Shown here: positions 1 to 7,878 of the stretch, piece after piece
How the letters are laid out: each line of letters opens with the position of its first letter
Numbering within the stretch: the first letter of the stretch is position 1
Assembly: GCA_025356715.1 (NCBI GenBank)
Contig: JANXRU010000023.1
Coordinates: 1-39,055 of the forward strand
Direction of reading: 5' to 3'
DNA: 39,055 bases
Source of the DNA: Bacteroidota bacterium
GTDB lineage: Bacteria > Bacteroidota > Bacteroidia > B-17B0 > B-17BO
Made by a program: the position numbers and the translations under genes
Notes under the pieces: generated by a model
The model's input: only the letters and a program-made list of their open reading frames with translations
Told to the model about the DNA's origin: nothing
Database searches by the model: none

Positions 1-951
1 TTTTGCAATGCCCTTATATAATTCGTTGCTTTCGCAATGCGGCATTTGATGATCAATTAAGGTGTGGTTATCTATTTGTTGTGTTCCTGTTGTAATAAAT
101 AAACCATTTAAATGTGCTTCGCAATTAGTACCTGCTAAAACCACATTATGATTATTGCGCACCAATTCACCACTTAAAGTCGTAGTAGTATTACTATAGT
201 TCGAATGCTTATTTATTTTAACCTGATTAGTATTTACTGAATAAGATAATGTGCCTTCATTTTGAAAGGTATAGCAAGTTAGTTTTGCATTCTCATCCAT
301 TAATTTTTCACTTACAAAATTAGAGAACACTTTAGCTGTTCCAATATTGTGAAAGCTTTCTATGATGGTTACTTCTGCATTTGCTTGTATGTGGATAAAG
401 TTGCGCGTATTGACAACTGAATTGCTGTTGCTGCTATTCACATAAATTACATGAAGAGGCATAGGAATAAGATTTCCTTTTTCTATTTCTAAAAACAAAC
501 CATTACCTGTAAAAGCTGTGTTTAAAGCAATTAACGCATCTGTATCTGATTTTGCTTGAGACGATAACAAGACTTTTTCTGCAGAAGATAATTCATTTAA
601 TGACTTAACGGTTAAACCCTTCACAATCATTTTTTCACTTAACGCTTCATTATAAACACCATTAACCACTACCAAATTTATTGCTTCACCTAATTTAAGG
701 GAAGCAATGTCTGCGTTTGTTAATTCATTGAAGGACTGTTCAACCGATTTAAATTCTTTGCGAAGAACCGCTTCCAGATTACAATATTTATAATCTTCGT
801 GTTTATTATTTGGAATGCCTTTATCTTCTAAATACCGAATAGCAGAAATGATTTCTGTATCAGGCATGAACGCAATTTTACTAGAATTTTTTTGTAATTG
901 CTCTAGCAAATTTTGTGTTACAGCACTTTTATTATCTACTACTAACGACAT
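1..951 (-). CDS. sufD: SufD, Fe-S cluster assembly scaffold subunit (partial, runs off left edge)
   Basis: Reading the minus strand from an ATG at 951-949 gives 317 open codons to the window edge, so the C-terminus is missing. The product resembles SufD: a helical N-terminal part containing NKHEDYKYCNLEAVL, then the beta-helix section with runs such as VIYVNSSNSNSVVNTRNF and the LDHQMPHCES-type segment (here LIDHQMPHCES). SufD pairs with SufB and SufC in the SufBC2D complex, which builds Fe-S clusters in the cytoplasm; SufD is thought to help with iron entry. The start lies 1 nt after the sufC stop, so translation is probably coupled. SufS and SufE are expected further left but cannot be seen. 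SufB and SufD are related; the short divergent N-terminus and the position after sufC favour SufD. Confidence 0.93.
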   Translation of the reverse strand, partial: MSLVVDNKSAVTQNLLEQLQKNSSKIAFMPDTEIISAIRYLEDKGIPNNKHEDYKYCNLEAVLRKEFKSVEQSFNELTNADIASLKLGEAINLVVVNGVYNEALSEKMIVKGLTVKSLNELSSAEKVLLSSQAKSDTDALIALNTAFTGNGLFLEIEKGNLIPMPLHVIYVNSSNSNSVVNTRNFIHIQANAEVTIIESFHNIGTAKVFSNFVSEKLMDENAKLTCYTFQNEGTLSYSVNTNQVKINKHSNYSNTTTTLSGELVRNNHNVVLAGTNCEAHLNGLFITTGTQQIDNHTLIDHQMPHCESNELYKGIAK

Positions 952-952
952 A

Positions 953-1711
953 TTAATCTGCTATTTCAAATTCTTTTTTAATTTCATCATATCCCTTAGC
1001 TTCCATTTCTAATGCTAATTCTTTGCCACCACTTTTTACAATGCGACCTTTGTATAGAATATGTACAAAATCAGGAACGATATAATCTAATAAACGTTGA
1101 TAGTGAGTAATCACAATCGTTGCATTATCTTTTGATTTTAATTTGTTTACACCAGTTGCTACAATACGCAAAGCATCAATATCTAACCCACTATCCGTTT
1201 CATCAAGAATTGCTAATTTTGGATTTAGCATCGCCATTTGAAAAATCTCGTTGCGCTTTTTTTCTCCACCACTAAATCCTTCGTTTACACTACGGCTAGC
1301 TAATTTTGAATCTAGTTCAACTAATTTCGATTTGTCTTTTACTAAAGCTAAAAAATCTTTAGCAGGCATTTCTTCTTGTCCGTGGTAAGCTCTTATTTCA
1401 TTAACCGCAGTGCGTAAAAAATTAATGTTACTAACGCCTGGGATTTCAACAGGATATTGAAAGGCTAAAAACAAACCTTCACGAGCCCTATCTTCTGGCG
1501 ATAGATCCAATAAGTTTTTTCCGTTGAAAATCACTTCTCCTTCAGTAACATCATAATCTTCACGACCAGCTAAAACACTTGATAATGTTGATTTTCCGGA
1601 GCCATTAGGACCCATGATGGCATGAACTTCACCAGCTTTAACTTCTAAATTTATTCCTCTTAATATTTCTTTGTCGCCAATAGACGCATGTAAATTTTTT
1701 ATTGTTATCAT
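953..1711 (-). CDS. sufC: SufC, ABC-type ATPase of the SUF complex
   Basis: A 252-residue ATPase of usual SufC length. Visible motifs are Walker A GPNGSGKST (34-42), Q-loop Q85 in FQYPVEIPG, the signature FSGGEKKR (146-153), and Walker B LAILDETDSGLD (166-177) with the SufC-typical DETDSGLD. SufC is a soluble ATPase that binds SufB and SufD and drives conformational change during cluster assembly; it is not a transporter. It lies between sufB and sufD, but 470 nt containing a broken four-helix-bundle gene separate it from sufB, an unusually wide gap for this operon. All catalytic motifs look intact. Confidence 0.97.
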   Translation of the reverse strand: MITIKNLHASIGDKEILRGINLEVKAGEVHAIMGPNGSGKSTLSSVLAGREDYDVTEGEVIFNGKNLLDLSPEDRAREGLFLAFQYPVEIPGVSNINFLRTAVNEIRAYHGQEEMPAKDFLALVKDKSKLVELDSKLASRSVNEGFSGGEKKRNEIFQMAMLNPKLAILDETDSGLDIDALRIVATGVNKLKSKDNATIVITHYQRLLDYIVPDFVHILYKGRIVKSGGKELALEMEAKGYDEIKKEFEIAD

Positions 1712-1765
1712 TTGATTTCAGATTAAAAAATTACAAATTTCAGATTTGATTGTGTTGTAAATCTT

Positions 1766-1776
1766 TCAATTTGTAA
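1766..1776. repeat. 11-bp direct repeat, copy next to the four-helix-bundle gene's ancestral stop
   Basis: TCAATTTGTAA at 1766-1776 recurs exactly at 2167-2177, on the other side of the broken four-helix-bundle gene. This copy abuts the gene's original stop codon. The surrounding spacer is rich in related words (AATTACAAATTTCAGATTTG, GTAAATCTTTCAATTTG), so the repeat may be part of a longer degenerate element. Confidence 0.5.
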
Positions 1777-2145
1777 CTATTTCTTTGGTTCGTATTGTTT
1801 TAAATATTTTATAAATCCTGCTAATTGTTTAATTGTAGATAATGCTTTTTCGTTTATTATTTTATATTCTTCTTCGCTCAAATAATTCAATATTCTCGCT
1901 ATTCGTAATTATGTTCTTAATTCTCCACAAGAGCCTTTTGCTATAACTAAAAAGTATAAAAATTGCTTTTTACTATCTCTTTCATAACCTTCAGATATAT
2001 TTGACGGTACCGATACTGAAGCCCTTCTTATTTGATCTTTTAATCCAAAATCTTTAGCAAATAGTTCAGTATTAGTAATTTTGTAAATATCTGCACATAA
2101 CTCTATACTTGTTTTCCAAACTTCTAATTTTTCAATCGTTGCCAT
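1777..2145 (-). pseudogene. Four-helix-bundle (23S rRNA IVS-type) protein, interrupted by an in-frame stop
   Basis: An ATG at 2145 opens a protein of the four helix bundle/23S rRNA intervening-sequence family: it begins [16 protein letters not shown] and contains [18 protein letters not shown] and [12 protein letters not shown] at 1911-1909 stops it after 78 residues. The same frame continues for 43 more codons with family-like sequence (LRIARILNYLSEEEYKII, then AGFIKYLKQ) to a TAG at 1779-1777. Family members usually read GELRTQ here, so the TAA most simply reflects a CAA-to-TAA change. Full length would be about 122 residues, normal for the family. The gene sits between sufB and sufC, has no evident link to Fe-S assembly, and looks like an inserted cassette. 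The alternative is a genuine 78-residue product, or a sequencing error. Confidence 0.82.
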
Positions 2146-2166
2146 AATCTGTCAATCTGCAATCAG

Positions 2167-2177
2167 TCAATTTGTAA
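2167..2177. repeat. 11-bp direct repeat, copy upstream of the four-helix-bundle gene
   Basis: Second exact copy of TCAATTTGTAA, lying between the four-helix-bundle start codon (2145) and the end of sufB (2181). It is preceded by the related words CAATCTGCAATCAG. Together with the copy at 1766-1776 it brackets the inserted gene. Confidence 0.5.
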
Positions 2178-2180
2178 TCT

Positions 2181-3632
2181 CTAACCTACTGATCCTTCTA
2201 AACTAATTGCTAATAATTTTTGTGCTTCTACAGCAAATTCCATTGGTAATTTATTTAATACTTCTTTACAATAACCATTCACAATTAAACCTATTGCTTT
2301 TTCATTATCAATACCCCGTTGCTTGCAATAAAATAATTGGTCTTCGCCAATTTTACTAGTCGTAGCTTCGTGTTCTACAACAGCTGATTTATCTTTTATT
2401 TCAATATACGGAAAGGTATGCGCACCGCACTTATCCCCCATTAACAAGCTATCGCATTGTGAAAAATTACGGGCATTGCTTGCGCCTTTTTTAATTTGAA
2501 CTAATCCGCGATAACTATTATTGCTAAAACCTGCTGAAATTCCTTTTGATATAATAGTTGAACGCGTGTTCTTGCCAATGTGTATCATTTTGGTTCCTGT
2601 GTCTGCTTGCTGATAATTATTAGTAACTGCTACAGAGTAAAATTCTCCAACCGAATTATTTCCTTTTAAAATTACTGAAGGATATTTCCAAGTAACTGCA
2701 GAGCCAGTTTCTACTTGTGTCCAACTAATTTTAGAATTATCTTCTAAACAAATACCACGCTTCGTCACAAAATTAAATATCCCACCTTTGCCATTTTTAT
2801 CGCCTGGATACCAATTTTGTACGGTGCTATATTTTACTTCGGCATTTTTATGTGTAATGATTTCAACAACTGCAGCGTGTAATTGATTTTCGTCGCGTTG
2901 TGGCGCCGTGCATCCTTCCAAATATGATACGTATGAATCTTCATCAGCAATAATCATCGTTCGCTCAAATTGCCCTGTACCACTTGCATTTATACGAAAA
3001 TAAGTTGATAGCTCCATAGGCGAACGAACGCCTTTTGGAATGTAACAAAATGATCCATCTGTAAATACTGCCGAGTTTAAGGCAGCATAAAAATTATCAG
3101 TTGGAGGCACTGCCATGCCCATATATTTTTTTACTAATTCGGGATGATCTTGAACAGCTTCACTGAATGAACAAAAAATAATTCCTTTTTCCGCGAGTGT
3201 TTCTTTAAAAGTTGTTTTTACTGAAACGCTATCAAATACAATGTCAACGGCAATATTACTTTGAACCCCACTTAAACGCTTTTGCTCTTCTAGCGATATA
3301 CCGAGCTTTTCGAATGTTTTTAATAATTCAGGATCTACTTCATCTAAACTCGCCAATTCTTTTTTAGGTTTTGGTGCTGAGTAATAAATAATATCTTGAA
3401 AATTTGGTTTTGTATACGATACATGAGCCCATTCGGGTTCAACCATGTTTTGCCAATTTCGAAAAGCTTTTAAACGGAACTCTAACATCCATTCGGGCTC
3501 ATTTTTTTTAGCAGATATAAATTTAATAATATCTTCATTAAGACCTTTCGGCGCTTCATCTGCATCAATATCAGTAGTAAAGCCCCATTCGTAATCTTTA
3601 TTTATATGTTCTTCTAATATGTCGTTTGCCAT
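2181..3632 (-). CDS. sufB: SufB, Fe-S cluster scaffold
   Basis: A 483-residue protein of full SufB length. Recognisable stretches include [11 protein letters not shown] near the N-terminus, [58 protein letters not shown], and near the C-terminus [20 protein letters not shown]. SufB is the scaffold on which clusters form within SufBC2D, receiving sulfur from SufS/SufE. The conserved late Glu/Cys region ([20 protein letters not shown]) is present. It follows the iscA-like gene by 101 nt of repeat-containing spacer and precedes the interrupted four-helix-bundle gene. The start at 3632 gives [18 protein letters not shown], typical of the family. Confidence 0.97.
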   Translation of the reverse strand: MANDILEEHINKDYEWGFTTDIDADEAPKGLNEDIIKFISAKKNEPEWMLEFRLKAFRNWQNMVEPEWAHVSYTKPNFQDIIYYSAPKPKKELASLDEVDPELLKTFEKLGISLEEQKRLSGVQSNIAVDIVFDSVSVKTTFKETLAEKGIIFCSFSEAVQDHPELVKKYMGMAVPPTDNFYAALNSAVFTDGSFCYIPKGVRSPMELSTYFRINASGTGQFERTMIIADEDSYVSYLEGCTAPQRDENQLHAAVVEIITHKNAEVKYSTVQNWYPGDKNGKGGIFNFVTKRGICLEDNSKISWTQVETGSAVTWKYPSVILKGNNSVGEFYSVAVTNNYQQADTGTKMIHIGKNTRSTIISKGISAGFSNNSYRGLVQIKKGASNARNFSQCDSLLMGDKCGAHTFPYIEIKDKSAVVEHEATTSKIGEDQLFYCKQRGIDNEKAIGLIVNGYCKEVLNKLPMEFAVEAQKLLAISLEGSVG

Positions 3633-3642
3633 TTTATTTAAG

Positions 3643-3723
3643 TTAGAAAGTTCAAAGGTTTAGAAAGTTGAAAAGTTTGCCAATAATTAAAAACAACTTT
3701 CATAACTTGAGTACTTTCTAAAC
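3643..3723. repeat. Spacer repeats between iscA-like gene and sufB
   Basis: TTAGAAAGTT occurs at 3643-3652 and again at 3660-3669 (17-nt period, similar flanks). GTTTAGAAAGT at 3658-3668 is an exact inverted match to ACTTTCTAAAC at 3713-3723, with 44 nt between. In the transcript this could fold into a hairpin between two suf genes. The words resemble short intergenic repeats common in Bacteroidota; function is unknown. Confidence 0.55.
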
Positions 3724-3733
3724 TATTTAACTG

Positions 3734-4060
3734 TTATACTGAAAAAGATTCTCCGCACCCACATGAGCGAGTAGCATTAGGATTTTTAAAAATAAAACCT
3801 TTTCCGTTTAAGCCCCCACTATAATCTAATTCTGTACCAACTAGGTATAAAAAACTTTTTCTATCTACTACGACTTTTATCTCGTTGTCTTCAAATAGTT
3901 GATCGCCTTCTTTAAGTATGTTGTCAAATACTAAATTATACATTAGCCCTGAACAACCACCACCATCAACACCAACCCTAATGAATGTATCGATTGGTTT
4001 ATTTTCTTCTTTTATTAAATTAACAGCGTGCTCTTTTGCTGCATTGCTAACAGTTATCAT
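3734..4060 (-). CDS. HesB/IscA/SufA-family iron-sulfur carrier
   Basis: A 108-residue A-type carrier with the three hallmark cysteines: C36 in GGGCSGLMY, and C100 and C102 in RSCGCGESF at the C-terminus. Such proteins bind a cluster or iron at a dimer interface and pass clusters to apo-proteins in the cytoplasm. It is the first gene of the suf operon here, so it works as SufA in context, though sequence alone does not separate SufA, IscA and ErpA. A 7-1-7 dyad lies 44 nt upstream of its start and may be an operator. Confidence 0.93.
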   Translation of the reverse strand: MITVSNAAKEHAVNLIKEENKPIDTFIRVGVDGGGCSGLMYNLVFDNILKEGDQLFEDNEIKVVVDRKSFLYLVGTELDYSGGLNGKGFIFKNPNATRSCGCGESFSV

Positions 4061-4103
4061 TTTGTAAGTAATTAATGGTTAGTTACTTGGTTCTTATCCT
4101 TAA

Positions 4104-4118
4104 TTAGATTAAATCTAA
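4104..4118. promoter_or_regulatory. Perfect 7-1-7 dyad upstream of the suf operon
   Basis: TTAGATT-A-AATCTAA is a perfect inverted repeat in the 171-nt gap between the divergently transcribed iscA-like gene (start 4060) and RDD gene (start 4232). Its size and place suit a dimeric repressor. A candidate class is an Rrf2-type Fe-S regulator, but no such gene is in the window, so the link is inference. No convincing -7/-33 pair was found in this gap. Confidence 0.4.
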
Positions 4119-4231
4119 ATGGAGAGTAAAAGTACCACTTTTAGGGTAGGTGTGCAAATAATTTAGCAACTGAAATTTGCAATAATAGCCGCAGGCAGTT
4201 TTTTATAATATAAATTCGTATTATTAGGGGC

Positions 4232-4813
4232 ATGAACACTAAAACTAAAATTACCGAAATAAAAGAAAGTTACCTTAAAAAGACACGTGTTAAAGATACT
4301 TCAGGAGGAACTTTTTTTGAGGAGAAGAGTTTTGTACGTTATAGAGAAGTGAACTATGTTGATGGATGGCCTAGATTTGGACATTTTATGTTAGATAGAA
4401 TTTTCTTTTATATATTTTTGCTTGTATTAGGCGTTGTTGGAGGTGTATTTACTTTATTGATAGGCGCTAGTGAATTTTGGACTTCTGGAAGTTCCAGTAT
4501 AATTTTAAATCTGTTAACCTATTTAGTGTTATATCCAGGGTATTATATCATTTTCGAATTTGGCTTACAAAGTTCTCCTGGTAAGCTCATTTTAGGTAGG
4601 ATAGTAGTAAATGAATACGGGGAGAAGCCAACTTTTATGCAAATAGTTGGAAGGTCTTATGCGAGAGTAGTGCCTTTTGAAGTGTTTTCTTGTCTAAGTC
4701 AGGTTGGGTGGCATGACACCTGGAGTAATACGTATGTTATTAGAAAAAAAGATTTATTGGAGTTACAATTGGCTATTAAAGCACAAGAATTTGGAAATAA
4801 TTTAGAGATTTGA
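4232..4813 (+). CDS. RDD-family integral membrane protein
   Basis: A 193-residue protein with a polar N-terminus (1-45) followed by two hydrophobic segments at about 52-76 and 88-110. The pattern RFGHFMLDRIFF, then FGLQSSPGKLILGRIVV, then HDTWSNTYVI is typical of the RDD fold, whose name comes from conserved Arg, Asp and Asp; here they are probably R48, D55 and D162. RDD proteins are inner-membrane proteins, some implicated in cation/proton exchange, but most are uncharacterised. It is transcribed alone, divergent from suf and convergent with the haem-binding gene 15 nt downstream. Substrate cannot be told. Confidence 0.75.
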   Translation: MNTKTKITEIKESYLKKTRVKDTSGGTFFEEKSFVRYREVNYVDGWPRFGHFMLDRIFFYIFLLVLGVVGGVFTLLIGASEFWTSGSSSIILNLLTYLVLYPGYYIIFEFGLQSSPGKLILGRIVVNEYGEKPTFMQIVGRSYARVVPFEVFSCLSQVGWHDTWSNTYVIRKKDLLELQLAIKAQEFGNNLEI

Positions 4814-4828
4814 AATAAAAGTTAAACT

Positions 4829-5296
4829 TTATTGACCGGAACTCTCTTTTAGTCCTTTAAACCAATTGACCAATACTAATCTTTGCGCATCGGTTAACTT
4901 AGCTTCTTGATGCATCCAAGTATAAGATGCCAGTGGCATTTCACTATTTTCAAGGAGTTCCACGCACTCTTCTAATTTATGATGTTTTCTTTTTGAAGCA
5001 TACGTTCCCCATTCTGAAAAATTAAGGTGATGACTACCTTCATCTATGTGATGTTTTATCCACCATGAAACAGGAGCAATATTTGTGTACCAAGGAAATG
5101 TAGGTTGGTTAGAGTGGCAGTCGTAACAGGCTGTTTGTAATATATGAGCTATTTCAGAATTGGGAGATGTTAATGAAATAAAGTCTTTTGAATTGTCAAT
5201 GGGTTTAATGGATTTATCAATTCGAAACGATTGGATAAACAGTAGTAAAAGAGATAAAACTAAAAGTATTTTTTTTATAGAAAAGTGTTTTCTCAT
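4829..5296 (-). CDS. Haem-binding-domain protein (CxxCH), membrane-anchored
   Basis: A 155-residue protein with an N-terminal hydrophobic segment (10-23: uncleaved anchor or signal) and a single c-type haem motif CYDCH at 57-61, in the family context TACYDCHSNQPTFPWY followed by PVSWWIKHHIDEG. This matches the Haem_bd family (PF14376 type), small periplasm-facing proteins common in Bacteroidota. A C-terminal MP-A motif (SEMPLASYTWMH) could supply the second axial ligand methionine. It is the last gene of a three-gene minus-strand run, 33 nt after the SiaB-type kinase, and an electron-transfer or redox-sensing role is plausible but unproven. Confidence 0.85.
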   Translation of the reverse strand: MRKHFSIKKILLVLSLLLLFIQSFRIDKSIKPIDNSKDFISLTSPNSEIAHILQTACYDCHSNQPTFPWYTNIAPVSWWIKHHIDEGSHHLNFSEWGTYASKRKHHKLEECVELLENSEMPLASYTWMHQEAKLTDAQRLVLVNWFKGLKESSGQ

Positions 5297-5329
5297 ATTA
5301 GATTCTAAACTACTGTAATTAGGAACTAA

Positions 5330-5902
5330 TTAAAGACTTATAGAAGAGTTAAGGATAAACAAAGATAATTGATCATTTATTTGTTTAAATTCTACTTTTA
5401 GTTTATTGCCGCTTTTCATGCCAATTGTAATAAATCCTAATCCTGCACCACCTTTATCACTTAATTGATTGTTTTCTAAGTGCTCTAAATAGTAGGTTTT
5501 AAGGGCTTTTTCGTCTTCAAAAGAATTGATGGTATCAATCTGTTTTTCTAAATGAGGTATAGATGTATTTGCTACTAAATTCGCCGAAATAATATCAATT
5601 TTTACGCCATTTTTAGAAACAATAAAAAAGTTTGGCTGTTCTCCTTCAGTACTTTTTTGTCCATGAATAAGCATGTTTTGGAGAGTTTCTACGCTAATAA
5701 AGAAAATCTTTTTTAGTGGGCCTTTCGGAATTTCTAAATACGTTACTACATTCTCAACTTCTCCTTCAATTTTAGAAATAACTTCTTGAGAAAGAAATCC
5801 ATAGTGAGAAACAAGAATAGTCTTGCCATCCTTAAAGTAATTAAGTTTATGCTCATATTCATTATGAACAAATTCTTTCTCGCTATTTGAATACGTACTC
5901 AA
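5330..5902 (-). CDS. SiaB-type GHKL protein kinase
   Basis: A 190-residue single-domain protein with GHKL ATPase features: an N-box-like segment ETLQNMLIHG (72-81, with E72 and N76) and a glycine-rich ATP-lid segment DKGGAGLGF (149-157). The order and spacing fit the SiaB family (DUF6272 type). In Pseudomonas, SiaB phosphorylates the anti-sigma-antagonist-like SiaC in a partner-switching circuit controlling c-di-GMP and aggregation. No SiaC-like, PP2C phosphatase or diguanylate cyclase gene is visible nearby, so its partner here is unknown. It starts 10 nt after the deoxynucleoside kinase gene and is likely co-transcribed. Confidence 0.78.
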   Translation of the reverse strand: MSTYSNSEKEFVHNEYEHKLNYFKDGKTILVSHYGFLSQEVISKIEGEVENVVTYLEIPKGPLKKIFFISVETLQNMLIHGQKSTEGEQPNFFIVSKNGVKIDIISANLVANTSIPHLEKQIDTINSFEDEKALKTYYLEHLENNQLSDKGGAGLGFITIGMKSGNKLKVEFKQINDQLSLFILNSSISL

Positions 5903-5912
5903 TTATTATATT

Positions 5913-6530
5913 TTATTTGAATAAACCATTTACTTCTCCGTCAATCATACGAATTATTTTACCTAAATCTTCCTTACTTTCCGAAAAATTAATTTCATCA
6001 ATATCCACAATTAACATTTTTCCGCCTTCGTAAGTAGTTGCCCAAGCTTCATAACGTTCATTTAATCTTTTCAAGTAATCTAAACGAATAGAGTTTTCAT
6101 AATCTCTACCACGTTTTTGTATGTGTTTTACTAAAGTTGGAACTGATGCTCTTAAATAAATTATTAAATCTGGCGCTTTTACTAAGCTATCCATTAATTT
6201 AAACAAAGTAAAATAATTATCGTAATCACGAGTTGTCATTAAACCCATAGCATGCAAATTAGGCGCAAAAATATAGGCGTCTTCATATATTGTTCTGTCT
6301 TGAACAACCTTCTGTTTACCTTGTCTAATTTCTTGAACTTGCCCAAAACGAGAATTTAAAAAATATACTTGTAAGTTAAAAGACCAACGTTGCATATCAT
6401 CATAAAAGTCGTTCAAATAAGGGTTGTCATCAGCATCTTCATAATGAGGCGTCCATTTATAATGTTTAGCTAATAATGAAGTTAAAGTAGTTTTTCCTGA
6501 CCCAATATTTCCGGCAATTGCTATATGCAT
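5913..6530 (-). CDS. Deoxynucleoside kinase (dAdo/dGuo kinase-like)
   Basis: A 205-residue dNK-family enzyme that phosphorylates a deoxynucleoside with ATP in nucleotide salvage, in the cytoplasm. Seen are the P-loop GNIGSGKTT (7-15), the substrate-site segment WSFNLQVYFLNSRF (49-62), the catalytic DRTIYED (78-84; the family has DRS/DRTIYED) and an arginine-rich lid KRGRDYE (139-145). These match bacterial deoxyadenosine/deoxyguanosine kinases, but specificity cannot be read from sequence with certainty. It heads the three-gene run with the SiaB-type and haem-binding genes. The 110-nt gap upstream is very AT-rich and probably carries the promoter. Confidence 0.9.
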   Translation of the reverse strand: MHIAIAGNIGSGKTTLTSLLAKHYKWTPHYEDADDNPYLNDFYDDMQRWSFNLQVYFLNSRFGQVQEIRQGKQKVVQDRTIYEDAYIFAPNLHAMGLMTTRDYDNYFTLFKLMDSLVKAPDLIIYLRASVPTLVKHIQKRGRDYENSIRLDYLKRLNERYEAWATTYEGGKMLIVDIDEINFSESKEDLGKIIRMIDGEVNGLFK

Positions 6531-6640
6531 AATTCTTTCTTAGTAAAAATCTTTAGGTATAATAAAACACTAAGATACAGTTTTATATAATTATACAAAA
6601 TTTTTTGCGATTTTTTTTAAATCTGGGGCTAAAAATCCAA

Positions 6641-7873
6641 TTATTTTATAGAATTCAGCTTAATTTGATTATTGTATTTTGTTATTATAAGCTTAGTGTC
6701 TTCAAACGCTTCTAGCATTTTTTGATGATGCGTTGTATTAATAAAAGAAGGTAGTTTTGTGCTATCATTTGCCCATTGGGCAGGAAATAAAATATGCATT
6801 TTTTTTCCGCCATCACCCCTGTAAACCCATGTAGGCATGAAGCTAGCGCTTTTATAAGATGTTATGTTTTTAGTTATATTTTTCTGAATGGTCAACTTTA
6901 ATATAACTCCCGCATCTGTATAACGCCAATATTGATTAGATAAAAAATTCCCTAAAGAATAGGCGATAAATGCTGTATCACTATTTGTAGAGGAGTAGAT
7001 GGTTTTAGTTGGGCCAATTACGTGAGGATGTGCTCCAATAACAAGCGTTGCACCTGCATCTAAAGCAAAACGAACAGCATCTTTTTGTGCCTGAGTTGGT
7101 TCAGTAATGTTTTCTAACCCCATGTGATAAAAAACCAATACGATGTCGGAACCCTTTTGTTTGGCTGTTTTTACAGCATCTGTAATTCCGGCAGAGTCAA
7201 TAACATTAAGCATGTATTTATGTTCGCTTTGTGGATAAGAACCATTTGTTCCATATGTAAAATTTAATATTCCTAATTTAATACCTTTAATATTTAGGAT
7301 ACGAATCGAATCATGATCACGTTGATTTAAATAAGTGCCCGCATACCCTAATCCGTTTTTTTTAATAACATCGATGGTTCTCAAAAGACCATCCTCGCGA
7401 GTATCCATGCTATGATTATTAGCAGTAACTAAAAAATCAAAACCAGCTTCTTTTATGGCACTGCAATAGGCATCTGGAGAATTAAAGGCTGGATAGCCCG
7501 CATAGGGTTGTGAGGTTCCTGCAAAAGTTGTTTCAAGATTTCCAATAGTAATATCTGCATCTTGTAAATAAGGTTTAATGTATTCGAAGCTTGGATTAAA
7601 ATCATAGTTGCCATTACCTAGTTTGGCATTAGTTGTTTGCGGTAAATGACACATTAAATCGCCCACTAAATTGATGGTAATTTCTGATATTGAATCTGGA
7701 AAGTAAGGAATGGTAGGAGTGTAATCATAAATCGCAGTAGTTGTGTGATTAATTGGCGCAGGCTTTTCTACTTCTGTTGTTTCTTTATTAATAGCCTTTT
7801 GTGAGGTAGCGCATTTATTTCCTAATAAAATAATGAGTGATATGGAAAGTAATCCATAAATAAATTTCGACAT
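6641..7873 (-). CDS. CapA-family metallophosphatase-like exported protein
   Basis: A 410-residue protein of the CapA/PgsA family (calcineurin-like fold). Motifs in order are NLVGDLMCH (69-76), GNLETTFAG (111-119), ANNHSMD (151-157), FYHMG (248-252) and IGAHPHV (279-285), which supply the metal ligands. The N-terminus is a signal sequence; C21 after LLGNK might be lipidated, although the lipobox is poor. CapA/PgsA proteins are linked to poly-gamma-glutamate synthesis in Bacillus. No capB/capC ligase genes are here, so a polyglutamate role should not be assumed. The gene begins 5 nt after the SDR gene in a compact operon. Confidence 0.85.
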   Translation of the reverse strand: MSKFIYGLLSISLIILLGNKCATSQKAINKETTEVEKPAPINHTTTAIYDYTPTIPYFPDSISEITINLVGDLMCHLPQTTNAKLGNGNYDFNPSFEYIKPYLQDADITIGNLETTFAGTSQPYAGYPAFNSPDAYCSAIKEAGFDFLVTANNHSMDTREDGLLRTIDVIKKNGLGYAGTYLNQRDHDSIRILNIKGIKLGILNFTYGTNGSYPQSEHKYMLNVIDSAGITDAVKTAKQKGSDIVLVFYHMGLENITEPTQAQKDAVRFALDAGATLVIGAHPHVIGPTKTIYSSTNSDTAFIAYSLGNFLSNQYWRYTDAGVILKLTIQKNITKNITSYKSASFMPTWVYRGDGGKKMHILFPAQWANDSTKLPSFINTTHHQKMLEAFEDTKLIITKYNNQIKLNSIK

Positions 7874-7878
7874 GATTT

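Noticed and set aside
4811..4834. Terminator between convergent RDD and haem-binding genes
   Set aside because: The inverted repeat (AATAAAAGTT / AACTTTATT) is AT-only and has an unpaired A; too weak to call.
6641..7873. Poly-gamma-glutamate synthesis role for the CapA-like protein
   Set aside because: CapB and CapC genes are absent in the window, and CapA-fold proteins are common without them.
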